From NCBI GenBank assembly GCA_964384485.1, contig CAYLLE010000007.1, positions 1 to 57,173 of the forward strand: 57,173 nucleotides of DNA, given 5' to 3'. The stretch is from CAYLLE01 sp964384485 (GTDB lineage: Bacteria > Spirochaetota > Spirochaetia > CAYLLE01). Under the pieces are notes generated by a model. The model ran no database searches. It worked only from the letters and a program-made list of their open reading frames with translations, and was not told where the DNA came from. Of the stretch, positions 9,578 to 17,510 are shown piece after piece (within the stretch, counting starts at the first letter, position 1; every line of letters begins with the position of its first letter). The translations under genes were made by a program, and so were the position numbers.

Positions 9578-9994
9578 CTAAGATAGTCGCTCTCTGCGCT
9601 TAACAGGTTCCACACATTGTTCGGAAAGAAGTATTTTTTTTTGCGGCAGCGTTTGTTTTTGGCCGTCATCATCGACAGAAACGAAGGTGACCCGGGTAGA
9701 AAATACTGGCTTTTCTTCTTGTCCGCCGGGTTCATCGGCAAAAACTTCCACCAGGTAGGTTATTGATGTGGTCCCCTGCCGTTCCGGGAGAATGTGGAAG
9801 CGGAGGATTGAGCCGCAGGGGATACGAGTAGTGAACTCAACGTGATCCATGGCCCGGGTAACCAGCTTGTATCCGGCAAAGTCCCGGGCCGCCACCAGCC
9901 AGGCGTATTCATCTACCCACCGGAGCATCTGACCGCCGAAGACAAATCCGTGGTGGTTCAAATGGCCGGGCCGAACAATTGTAAAATTATCCAT
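9578..9994 (-). CDS. Acyl-CoA thioesterase, hotdog fold (YciA/BACH type)
   Basis: A 138-residue single hotdog domain. The segment HLNHHGFVFGGQMLRWVDE (residues 11-29) matches the signature of acyl-CoA thioesterases, where the central helix and its Asp/Glu activate water for thioester hydrolysis. It follows the ACT-domain gene by 14 bp in the ior/paaK operon, so its likely substrates are the arylacetyl- or branched acyl-CoAs made there. It could release the free acid or recycle CoA. Substrate is inferred from context only. The ECF-sigma operon begins only 30 bp downstream and may receive read-through. Confidence 0.78.
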   Translation of the reverse strand: MDNFTIVRPGHLNHHGFVFGGQMLRWVDEYAWLVAARDFAGYKLVTRAMDHVEFTTRIPCGSILRFHILPERQGTTSITYLVEVFADEPGGQEEKPVFSTRVTFVSVDDDGQKQTLPQKKILLSEQCVEPVKRRERLS

Positions 9995-10008
9995 TTAATT
10001 CCGACATA

Positions 10009-10425
10009 CTAAAAAGAACTGACCGTTTTAAGACCGTTTTTATTGACGATATCAAGACCGCGGTCTAAATCTTCTACTTTAAAGATGACCACAGCTCCGT
10101 CTTCCTTCCGCTCCAGGGTAACGTAGAGATACTCAATGTTCACATCATTCTTTTCAAACAGCTCCAGAACTTCCGCGAGGGCTCCCGGATCATCCTTTAC
10201 TTCCACCCCGATAACCTCAGTAATTTTTGCAGTAAAGGTGTTGCTTTCCAAAAGGCGGACCGCCTTTTCCGGGTCATCCACAATAATGCGGAGAATCCCG
10301 AAATCAGCAGTATCTGCTATGGTCAGTGCCCGGAGATTTATTTCCGCGTCCGAAAGGAGCCGGGTCACCTCGGCCAGGCGGCCTGAAATATTTTCTATAA
10401 ATACCGAAATTTGTTTGACCGTCAT
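10009..10425 (-). CDS. Tandem ACT-domain amino-acid-binding protein
   Basis: A 138-residue protein made of two ACT domains (about 1-68 and 69-138): SVFIENISGRLAEVTRLLSD and, in the second repeat, EVKDDPGALAEVLELFEKND, each with the Gly-containing ligand turn between beta-1 and alpha-1. Stand-alone double-ACT proteins commonly sit next to phenylacetate-CoA ligases and 2-oxoacid ferredoxin oxidoreductases. They are thought to bind amino acids and regulate partner proteins. The gene is 10 bp downstream of a ligase gene and has an AGGAGG ribosome site. Confidence 0.82.
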   Translation of the reverse strand: MTVKQISVFIENISGRLAEVTRLLSDAEINLRALTIADTADFGILRIIVDDPEKAVRLLESNTFTAKITEVIGVEVKDDPGALAEVLELFEKNDVNIEYLYVTLERKEDGAVVIFKVEDLDRGLDIVNKNGLKTVSSF

Positions 10426-10434
10426 GTCAGCCTC

Positions 10435-11736
10435 CTACAGTGTTCTTTTATCGATAACCCGTTTGGCTTTTCCCATACTCCGTTCGATGGATTTTGGTTC
10501 CACCAGCTTTACCCGGGCGCTGACGCCCAGCTCGTTCCGGATTTCAGTTTCGATCTTTTCCCGGATCTTTTCAAGGTCCTTTGTTTCGTCCGAAAAGAAA
10601 TTCTGTTCCACTTCTACGTGAATTTCAATTATATCCAGGAGTGATTTACCCCGGTCCACGTAAATTACATAATGAGGTTCCGTTTCCTCGATTTTCATGA
10701 GCACCTGTTCAACCTGAGACGGGAAAATATTCACTCCCCGGATAATCAGCATATCATCGGTCCTGCCGAACAGACGGTGCATCCGGACCAGAGTCCTGCC
10801 GCAGGAACATTTTTCCCGCATCAGATAGGTAATGTCCCGGGTCCGGTACCGTATGATGGGCGTACCTTCTTTAGTCAGGGTAGTAAATACCAGTTCTCCT
10901 TTCTCGCCGTCCGGGAGTACTTCTCCGGTGGCGGGATCTATTATTTCGGGATAAAAAAGATCTTCATTTATATGAAGCCCGTTTTTTGCTTCACATTCCG
11001 ATGAAACTCCCGGTCCGATTATTTCGGTAAGACCGTAAATATCGTGGGCGCTCAGGGAAAGGGCATCTTCGATCTCTACCCGCATATTGTCGCTCCAGGG
11101 CTCCGCGCCGAAACATCCGGCTTTTATGGGGAGTTTCCTGATATCGAGCCCTTCCTCCCGGGCCGCCTCAGCCAGGAAAAGGGAATATGAAGGAGTACAG
11201 GTGATGATGTTCGTATGAAAATCACGCATGATCAGAAGCTGCCGTTTGGTGTTCCCGGACGATGCCGGAATAACATTGGCGCCGATTCTCCGGGCACCGT
11301 AATGAACTCCCAGCCCGCCGGTGAAGAGACCGTATCCGTAGGCGTTCTGAACTACATCTCCCGGTCCGGTACCCGCCATTGCCAGAGTCCGGGCCATGGA
11401 TTCGCTCCATATATCGATATCTTTTAGGGTATAAGCGTCTACCACAGGAGTTCCGGTAGTGCCTGAGGACATATGCACTTCAACCAGTTCAGATTCTTCC
11501 ACCGCCAAAAGACCGTAGGGGTAGGTCTCCCGCATTTCATCTTTGGTGGTAAACGGCAGCTTGGCAATATCTTCCAAGGACTGAATGTCTTGAGGTTTGA
11601 TTCTCGCTTCGTCAAATTTTTTCCGGTAAAAAGGAACATTCTTGTAAACATTTTCCGTTAACCGGCGGAGATTCTCCAGCTGGTTCTTCCGGAGGTCCGG
11701 AATATCCATGGTTTCCATCTTCTGGTTCCAAATCAT
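10435..11736 (-). CDS. paaK: Phenylacetate-CoA ligase family enzyme (copy 1)
   Basis: A 433-residue AMP-forming aryl-CoA ligase of the PaaK family. It has the P-loop-like SSGTTGTP at residues 90-97, YGLTEIIGPG in the adenylate-binding core, YRTRDI, a CSCGR cysteine motif, and a C-terminal AMP-binding domain with GRTDDMLIIRGVNIFPSQ. It activates an aryl acid to its CoA ester, or runs in reverse to conserve energy from an acyl-CoA produced by the oxidoreductase. It lies 52 bp downstream of another paaK gene in the same operon and has a strong AGGAGG. The real acid (phenylacetate, indoleacetate, hydroxyphenylacetate or branched) is not readable from sequence. Confidence 0.88.
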   Translation of the reverse strand: MIWNQKMETMDIPDLRKNQLENLRRLTENVYKNVPFYRKKFDEARIKPQDIQSLEDIAKLPFTTKDEMRETYPYGLLAVEESELVEVHMSSGTTGTPVVDAYTLKDIDIWSESMARTLAMAGTGPGDVVQNAYGYGLFTGGLGVHYGARRIGANVIPASSGNTKRQLLIMRDFHTNIITCTPSYSLFLAEAAREEGLDIRKLPIKAGCFGAEPWSDNMRVEIEDALSLSAHDIYGLTEIIGPGVSSECEAKNGLHINEDLFYPEIIDPATGEVLPDGEKGELVFTTLTKEGTPIIRYRTRDITYLMREKCSCGRTLVRMHRLFGRTDDMLIIRGVNIFPSQVEQVLMKIEETEPHYVIYVDRGKSLLDIIEIHVEVEQNFFSDETKDLEKIREKIETEIRNELGVSARVKLVEPKSIERSMGKAKRVIDKRTL

Positions 11737-11788
11737 TCTGCTTTCCTCCTGGCCGCGTCTTTTATTTCCTCCAGAATCGGAGGATCAG

Positions 11789-13093
11789 TTATTCCGTGTC
11801 GGCGGGACGGTTGTCTACCACACGGACAGCCTTGCCTTCCGATACAGGCAGTACCCCCGGTTCATGGAGCTCCACGAACGGAGCAATGGCAATGGAAGCT
11901 TTCAGGTTCTCCCGTATCCGGTTCCGCAGTTTATTCAGATCCCGTGTGTCATCGGAAAATACCGCGGGTCCCACTTCGGTTTTTACGGTAATCCGGTCCA
12001 AGGAACCGGCTTTTTCCACAACAATCTGATAATTTGTCCCGATTTCACGCATCTTCATAATAACGTCTTCGATCTGGGAAGGAAACACGTTTACCCCGTT
12101 TATGATAAGCATATCATCGGTGCGTCCCTTTATCCGTTGGATACGCCGGTGGATCCTGCCGCACTGGCAAACTTCAGGATACACCGCTGAAAGATCCCGG
12201 GTCCGGTACCGGAGCAGCGGTGTAGCCCGTCTGTTCAGCGTAGTAAAAACCAGTTCCCCCTCTTCTCCGTCCGGAAGGGGTTCCAAGGTTTCCGGATCAA
12301 TAACCTCCAGAATATAGGCGTCTTCCCATACATGCATTCCCTGTTTATATGTGCATTCAAAAGCAACCCCGGGTCCGTTCATCTCACTGAGCCCGTACGA
12401 ATTATAGACATCGATATTCAGCAGTTCCTCAATCTTCTGCCGGATTTTCTCGGAGTGAGGCTCTGCACCGACAAATGCCTTCTTAAGAGAAAGATCACTT
12501 GGAGAAATGCCTTCATCATCCATTCGGGACCGTATATGAAGGAGATAACTTGGGGTCGCGTGCACAACGGTTGTTTTAAAATCCCGCATCAGCTTGAACT
12601 GCCGTTTCGTGTTACCCGAACTCGCCGGTATTACCAGAAGACCGGCCCTTTCCGCGCCGTAATGGAGTCCTAGACCGCCGGTAAAGAGACCGTAGGTCAT
12701 CATGTTTTGGAACACATCTCCCGTCCGGGCACCTGTACACAGGACAGACCGTGCAGTCAGATCTGTCCAGTTATCAATATCGTCCATAGTGTGATAGATA
12801 ACTGTCGGGGTCCCCGTAGTGCCGCTTGACGCGTGCAGTCTGACCACTTCTTCCTTCGGGACGCCCAGAAGCCCCTCGGGATAGGCGCTTCTAAGGTCGT
12901 CTTTCGTGGTAAAGGGCAGTTTCCTGATGTCATCCAGCGAAGCAATCGATTCAGGGTCGATTCCCGCTTCAGTAAATCTTTTACGGTAGAACGGAGTGTT
13001 CAGCGCGTGACTCAGGGTTTTCTTTAAAGAAGAAAGCTGAATCGCTTCAAGCTCCGTCCTGCCTATTTTCTCCGCTGTCTCCGTTAAACTCAT
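11789..13093 (-). CDS. paaK: Phenylacetate-CoA ligase family enzyme (copy 2)
   Basis: A 434-residue paralogue of its neighbour, with SSGTTGTP at 89-96, YGLSEMNGPG, YRTRDL, CQCGR and GRTDDMLIINGVNVFPSQ. Its ATG overlaps the iorB stop (ATGA), so iorA-iorB-paaK is translationally coupled. This copy is therefore the most direct functional partner of indolepyruvate:ferredoxin oxidoreductase. Divergence in the YGLxE(M/I) region from the other two copies suggests different acyl preference. Confidence 0.88.
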   Translation of the reverse strand: MSLTETAEKIGRTELEAIQLSSLKKTLSHALNTPFYRKRFTEAGIDPESIASLDDIRKLPFTTKDDLRSAYPEGLLGVPKEEVVRLHASSGTTGTPTVIYHTMDDIDNWTDLTARSVLCTGARTGDVFQNMMTYGLFTGGLGLHYGAERAGLLVIPASSGNTKRQFKLMRDFKTTVVHATPSYLLHIRSRMDDEGISPSDLSLKKAFVGAEPHSEKIRQKIEELLNIDVYNSYGLSEMNGPGVAFECTYKQGMHVWEDAYILEVIDPETLEPLPDGEEGELVFTTLNRRATPLLRYRTRDLSAVYPEVCQCGRIHRRIQRIKGRTDDMLIINGVNVFPSQIEDVIMKMREIGTNYQIVVEKAGSLDRITVKTEVGPAVFSDDTRDLNKLRNRIRENLKASIAIAPFVELHEPGVLPVSEGKAVRVVDNRPADTE

Positions 13094-13665
13094 GTTCGTG
13101 TTCCTTCCCTGCCCAGCCGGAACGCCTTTATGTTTATATCGCCGATTCCTTTTCCTTTAGAGGCAAAAAATTCGGAGATAGTTTTTTCGATGGACTCGGC
13201 TTTAATAGGCAAACTATTAGAAGCGGCGCCTACCATCACCATATTCACCGACCGGGGTGATCCGGCCTGCCGGGCCAGGGCACCGGCGTCAAGGATAATG
13301 CTTACCGGAACCGCGGCGGCTTTCTTTTTTAGATCCCCGGGGTCGGGATAATCGGGAATATTTTTAAACGGATTTTCCGCGGTGATTAAGACACCGTCCG
13401 GCTTTAGGTAATCCAGATACCGAAGGGCTTCCAAAGGCTCCATGCTGAGGATCATTTCAGCATTGCCTTTTCCGATTAAATCGGACGGCACGGGACCGTC
13501 GGCGATCCTGAGATGGGCAAGTACCGCGCCTCCCCGCTGAGCCATTCCGTGGACCTCGGACTGCCGCACGGTGAGTCCCTCTGAGATAGCGCTTTTCGCG
13601 ATTACCGCTGCTACGGACAGCACTCCCTGACCGCCCACGCCGGCAAGAATCACATCGTATTTCAT
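13090..13665 (-). CDS. iorB: Indolepyruvate:ferredoxin oxidoreductase, beta (gamma-type) subunit
   Basis: A 191-residue subunit with the typical N-terminus MKYDVILAGVGGQGVLSVA, the GVGGQG motif of the gamma domain of 2-oxoacid:ferredoxin oxidoreductases, and the EVHGMAQRGG segment. An upstream in-frame ATG would add 16 residues, but GGGGGCGG precedes the ATG at 13663-13665, which overlaps the iorA stop (ATGA). It acts with IorA to decarboxylate aryl pyruvates to aryl-acetyl-CoA while reducing ferredoxin. Confidence 0.9.
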   Translation of the reverse strand: MKYDVILAGVGGQGVLSVAAVIAKSAISEGLTVRQSEVHGMAQRGGAVLAHLRIADGPVPSDLIGKGNAEMILSMEPLEALRYLDYLKPDGVLITAENPFKNIPDYPDPGDLKKKAAAVPVSIILDAGALARQAGSPRSVNMVMVGAASNSLPIKAESIEKTISEFFASKGKGIGDINIKAFRLGREGTRT

Positions 13666-15272
13666 GATGCCGCCCCCTCTTTCTTCTTCCGCTTTTTTGC
13701 TGACTCGATACACTCTCTGACACTGATTATCACCGAAAGACCGTCGTAATCGATTTCCTGCTTCATCACCCTGACATTCTCATCGTGGCTTCTTCTGTGG
13801 GCGTCGAGGACTCGGATATGTTCCGGATCAACGCCGATTCCTTCGATTAGGGGCTTTATTTTCGACGACGGCAGGATGGTCTCCTGTCCGCCGGTCATCG
13901 CGACGGTTTCGTTATCTACAATTAGAACGGTCATGGCAGTACCGCATGAGACGGCATCAACCAGGGGAGTCATTCCGGAGTGAAGAAATGTACTGTCGCC
14001 GATCACCGCGACGGTCGGCTTGAGTCCAGCTTCGGAGGCACCCTTTGCCATGCCGATGGACGCGCCCATACAGACAATGGTCTCAATGGAATTGTAGGGC
14101 GGTATCGCGCCCAGGGCGTAACAGCCGATGTCGGCAGTAACCAAGGACTGATCGTATCCGGAAAGCACCTCATTCAGAGCGTTGTATGTATCAACATGGG
14201 GACATCCCGCGCAGAGCTGGGGAGGCCGGTTCGGCAGCACCCCAGGATCGGCTTCCAAACCTTTAAGCGGAGAAAGTCCGAGGGCTCCGCGGACGTTATC
14301 AGGATTAAGTTCACCGTCGGGAGGGAGAGTCCCGTCCATCTTTCCGGCGATTTCAATACTCTGGGGAAGGATTCCCCGGAGCTGCCGTTCTATAAACGGA
14401 TATCCTTCTTCAATCACCACGAGTTTCTTTACTTCCGCCGCCAGGGACCGGATTTTATTTTCAGGAAGGGGATAGAGGGCAATGTGAAGACGGGAGGGCA
14501 GATCGGCAAGCTCGGAAGCGTTTTCTTCGTAATAGTTACCGCCCAGTCCTGCCGTTATAACGCCGAATTCCTCAAAATTACTATTCATGGTAAGAACGTT
14601 ATGGGATGATTCTTCGGTGAAAGAGCGGAATTCATCCTGCCGCGCCAGGAGATTTTTCCACTGTTTCCGGGCAAGTGCGGGGATAAGCATCCACTCCTTT
14701 GAATTAGAAGCTTTTTCCATCTTATTTTCTTCCCGGGCTTCCTTGGGAACTACCGCCGCTCTCGAATGGGACAGCCTGGTGGAAAGCCGAACCATAACGG
14801 GGATAGTAAACCGTTCGGAGATATCAAAAGCCTCACGGACCATCTCATATGCTTCCTGCTGGTTCCGTGGTTCTAAGAGCATTATTTTCGCGAAATCGGC
14901 ATAAAACCTGCTGTCTTGTTCATTTTGTGAACTATGCATGCCCGGGTCATCGGCCACAGCCAATACCAGCCCGCCTTTTATTCCAAGCAGTGCGGAATTG
15001 ACAAAAGGGTCGGCGGCCACATTCACCCCGACATGTTTCATTGTCACCAGAGCCCGCTTTCCAGCAAAAGAGGCGCCCAATGCTTCTTCCAGGGATGTTT
15101 TTTCATTTGAACACCACGTAACAAAAGGTTTCCCGTTTTCTTCCGCGTAATCCAGAAGATATTCGATTATCTCCGTTGAGGGGGTTCCGGGATACCCGTA
15201 TACAGATGAGACACCGGCATGCACCGCGCCAAGGGCAAGGGCCTCGTCTCCTAACAATAACAAGTCCTTCAC
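13662..15272 (-). CDS. iorA: Indolepyruvate:ferredoxin oxidoreductase, alpha subunit, lacking the C-terminal ferredoxin domain
   Basis: A 536-residue thiamine-diphosphate enzyme. The N-terminal pyrimidine-binding domain has GYPGTPSTE and WCSNEKTSLE. Mid-protein LCAGCPH supplies cysteines for the proximal cluster. The cofactor domain has GDSTFLHSG ... IVDNETVAMTGGQE. Typical IorA proteins run to roughly 600 or more residues, ending in a two-cluster ferredoxin domain. Here the protein stops shortly after SVIISVRECIES with a basic tail (AKKRKKKEGAAS), so that domain is absent. It is the first gene of the leftward operon. Reaction: aryl pyruvate + CoA + ferredoxin(ox) to aryl-acetyl-CoA + CO2 + ferredoxin(red). 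Confidence 0.88.
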   Translation of the reverse strand: MKDLLLLGDEALALGAVHAGVSSVYGYPGTPSTEIIEYLLDYAEENGKPFVTWCSNEKTSLEEALGASFAGKRALVTMKHVGVNVAADPFVNSALLGIKGGLVLAVADDPGMHSSQNEQDSRFYADFAKIMLLEPRNQQEAYEMVREAFDISERFTIPVMVRLSTRLSHSRAAVVPKEAREENKMEKASNSKEWMLIPALARKQWKNLLARQDEFRSFTEESSHNVLTMNSNFEEFGVITAGLGGNYYEENASELADLPSRLHIALYPLPENKIRSLAAEVKKLVVIEEGYPFIERQLRGILPQSIEIAGKMDGTLPPDGELNPDNVRGALGLSPLKGLEADPGVLPNRPPQLCAGCPHVDTYNALNEVLSGYDQSLVTADIGCYALGAIPPYNSIETIVCMGASIGMAKGASEAGLKPTVAVIGDSTFLHSGMTPLVDAVSCGTAMTVLIVDNETVAMTGGQETILPSSKIKPLIEGIGVDPEHIRVLDAHRRSHDENVRVMKQEIDYDGLSVIISVRECIESAKKRKKKEGAAS

Positions 15273-15311
15273 AATTTCTCCTTATTTACGCAATCAGGAT
15301 TTGGGGTCTAC

Positions 15312-15341
15312 ATAATAGAATAATCCCCCCCTTCAGGTCAA
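15312..15341 (-). promoter_or_regulatory. Predicted promoter of the iorA operon
   Basis: On the minus strand, TTGACC (15341-15336) and TATTAT (15317-15312) are separated by 18 bp, close to the sigma-70 consensus. Transcription would begin about 35 bp before the iorA start codon. A palindromic operator-like site (15349-15362) lies 7 bp upstream of the -35. Confidence 0.55.
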
Positions 15342-15348
15342 GGAATAG

Positions 15349-15392
15349 TGCATAAATATGTATTTTTCCCCTGGACTCTGCATAAATATTTG
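15349..15392. promoter_or_regulatory. Paired operator-like palindromes between iorA and the liv operon
   Basis: Two near-identical 14-mers, TGCATAAATATGTA (15349-15362, an imperfect palindrome) and TGCATAAATATTTG (15379-15392), start 30 bp apart, about three helical turns. The second overlaps the -35 of the liv promoter and the first sits just upstream of the iorA promoter, so one bound protein could control both directions. The shape resembles ARG boxes of ArgR-type regulators, but the regulator is unknown. A similar pair lies upstream of glnA. Confidence 0.5.
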
Positions 15393-15419
15393 ACAATGTG
15401 CCGACGGCCCCTGTATACT
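15390..15419 (+). promoter_or_regulatory. Predicted promoter of the liv operon
   Basis: A consensus -35 TTGACA (15390-15395) and a near-consensus -10 TATACT (15414-15419) are separated by 18 bp. The -35 overlaps the second operator-like palindrome, the layout expected for repression. Confidence 0.7.
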
Positions 15420-15460
15420 GGATTTCTTATTAAAAATCACAAAACCCCAGGAGGTTTACC

Positions 15461-16603
15461 GTGAAAAAAATAATGCTGCTAGCCATAATTACAATTATGC
15501 TCCTAAACTTTTCCGGCTGCGAAAAGGAAGAAGAAACACTGAAGATTGGAGCGATTTTCGCGGTAACCGGCGGAGCCTCGTTTCTCGGAGCTCCGGAAGC
15601 CCGGACAGCTGAAATGCTGACGGAACAGATAAACGCCCGGGGGGGTGTAAACGGGAGACAGGTCACCCTAATCGTTAAAGATTCGGCGGGAGACCCGGAG
15701 AAGGCAATTTCATTCGCCAAACAGCTTATCGAAGAGGAACAGGTCCATGCCATCATCGGACCGAGTACGTCCGGTGAAACCATGCAGATCAAGGAATTGT
15801 GCCAGAAAGCGGAGACCCCGCTCATCTCCTGCGCGGCCGCCGAAGCTATTGTGGAACCGGTGGCAAGTTATGTATTCAAAACCCCGCAAAAGGACAGCTA
15901 TGTCGCGTGGTGGATTTTTCAAAACATGCAGAACCGGGGAATCAAGACCATTGGAATCATCGGGGCGAACACCGGATTCGGAAATCAGGGAATCCTGCAG
16001 CTCAAAACATACGCTCCGGAATACGGTATTGATATCGTCATCGAAGAGACCTACGATAAGTCGGCTACCGATTTGACCGCCCTTTTAACGAAAGTCAAAT
16101 CCCGGAATGTGGAAGCTGTCGTCAACTGGTCAATCGTTCCCGCTCAGTCAATCGTTCCCAAAAACATGAGTCAGCTTAATATTGACGTCCCCCTTTACCA
16201 GAGTCATGGATTCGGAAACATAAAATATGTGGAAGCGGCAGGGAAAGCCGCCGACGGAATCATTTTCCCCTGCGGCCGTCTTTTGGTAGCAGAATCTCTG
16301 CCGGAAGATCATCCTCAAAAAGATTTACTCGTATCCTACAAAACAGATTACGAAGAGAAATACAATGAACCGGTCAGTACTTTCGGGGGGCATGCCTACG
16401 ACGCGTACATGGTTGTCATTAAAGCCGCGGAAACTGCCGATTCTTTTGACCGGAAAGGTATACGGGATGCCATTGAAAAAATAGAAAACTACCCCCTTAC
16501 CGGAGGGGTATTCACATTTTCCGCGGAGGATCACAATGGCCTGGACATGGATTCTCTGGAACTGCTTACCGTGGAAAACGGGCAGTTCGCTCTTTTAAAA
16601 TAA
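15461..16603 (+). CDS. Branched-chain/aromatic amino-acid ABC transporter, substrate-binding lipoprotein
   Basis: A 380-residue LivJ/LivK-type periplasmic binding protein. It begins with a GTG codon after a perfectly placed AGGAGG (15449-15454) and has a lipoprotein signal peptide ending LNFSGC with Cys20, so it is anchored to the membrane. The mature protein shows the two-lobed leucine-binding fold (IGAIFAVTGGASFLGAPE, IIGPSTSGETMQ, FGGHAYDAYMVV). It is first in the operon with two permeases, two ATPases and a paaK gene. The ligand is likely a hydrophobic or aromatic amino acid (inferred from neighbours). Confidence 0.88.
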   Translation: MKKIMLLAIITIMLLNFSGCEKEEETLKIGAIFAVTGGASFLGAPEARTAEMLTEQINARGGVNGRQVTLIVKDSAGDPEKAISFAKQLIEEEQVHAIIGPSTSGETMQIKELCQKAETPLISCAAAEAIVEPVASYVFKTPQKDSYVAWWIFQNMQNRGIKTIGIIGANTGFGNQGILQLKTYAPEYGIDIVIEETYDKSATDLTALLTKVKSRNVEAVVNWSIVPAQSIVPKNMSQLNIDVPLYQSHGFGNIKYVEAAGKAADGIIFPCGRLLVAESLPEDHPQKDLLVSYKTDYEEKYNEPVSTFGGHAYDAYMVVIKAAETADSFDRKGIRDAIEKIENYPLTGGVFTFSAEDHNGLDMDSLELLTVENGQFALLK

Positions 16604-16621
16604 TGAGGCAAAAAACCGGAC

Positions 16622-17509
16622 ATGGAGCTGATAATACAATACCTGTTCTCGGGACTAACGGCGGGAAGCATTTATGCCATCGTGGCCATCGGCTTCAACA
16701 TAATTTACAGCGCCACGGGGATAATAAACTTTGCCCAGGGGGAATTCGTGATGCTGGGAGGGATGACGGCATTCTCCCTTTCCCGGATTATGCCCCTCCT
16801 TCCGGCTGTCCTCATTGCGGTCTTGGTTACCGCAGGAGTGGGCTCAGCGGTTGAACTTCTTTTCATCCGCAGAATGCGTAAGCCCACCGTACTCAAAACG
16901 ATTGTTCTTACCATCGGACTTTCCATACTAATCAGGGAAGCTGCCCTGCATATCTGGGATGAACAGGTGCGGGCACTTCCGTTTTTTTCCGGTACCGAAA
17001 CATCCAGCGTAAATATATTCGGCGCGTATATGAGCCCTCAGGTCTTCTGGATTCTTGGCATAACCGCGCTGGCAGCTTCGGGGCTGCAGGTGTTTCTTAA
17101 AAAAACCGCGGCGGGGCGGGTGATGCGGGCCTGCGCTTCCGACCCTTTGGCAGCCTCGCTTTGCGGCGTTAATACCCGGCGTATCGTGAATCTTACCTTC
17201 GCGTTAAGCGCCGGAATGGGAGCCTTAGGCGGCTGTGTAGTGGCGCCCCTCACCCAGCTTCACTACGCGATGGGAACGGATCTCGCAATCAAAGGGTTTA
17301 CAGTCGCCATCCTGGGCGGACTGGGAAACACCGGCGGAGCCGCTTTCGCCGGACTGCTATTGGGACTCCTTGAATCTTTTAGTATCTCCGTGCTTCCCGC
17401 GGCGTATCAGGATGTTATCGCCATGGCAATTCTGCTCCTTGTACTCTTTATAAAGCCCGCGGGACTGTTCGGATCGGCTAAAATGTCCGCGCTGAAGGAG
17501 CACCGGTAA
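16622..17509 (+). CDS. livH: Branched-chain amino-acid ABC transporter permease LivH
   Basis: A 295-residue membrane protein with about eight hydrophobic segments and the LivH family hallmarks near the start (YLFSGLTAGSIYAIVAIGF, GIINFAQGEFVMLG). It forms the translocation pore with the LivM-type subunit. It follows the binding protein by 18 bp; no strong ribosome site is seen, so translation may be coupled. Confidence 0.9.
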   Translation: MELIIQYLFSGLTAGSIYAIVAIGFNIIYSATGIINFAQGEFVMLGGMTAFSLSRIMPLLPAVLIAVLVTAGVGSAVELLFIRRMRKPTVLKTIVLTIGLSILIREAALHIWDEQVRALPFFSGTETSSVNIFGAYMSPQVFWILGITALAASGLQVFLKKTAAGRVMRACASDPLAASLCGVNTRRIVNLTFALSAGMGALGGCVVAPLTQLHYAMGTDLAIKGFTVAILGGLGNTGGAAFAGLLLGLLESFSISVLPAAYQDVIAMAILLLVLFIKPAGLFGSAKMSALKEHR

Positions 17510-17510
17510 T

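Noticed and set aside
13980..14609. Long open frame antisense to iorA (and a similar one antisense to tamB at 2277-2990)
   Set aside because: They lie opposite well-supported genes, have no ribosome sites and no recognisable protein sequence; they are shadows of GC-biased coding strands.
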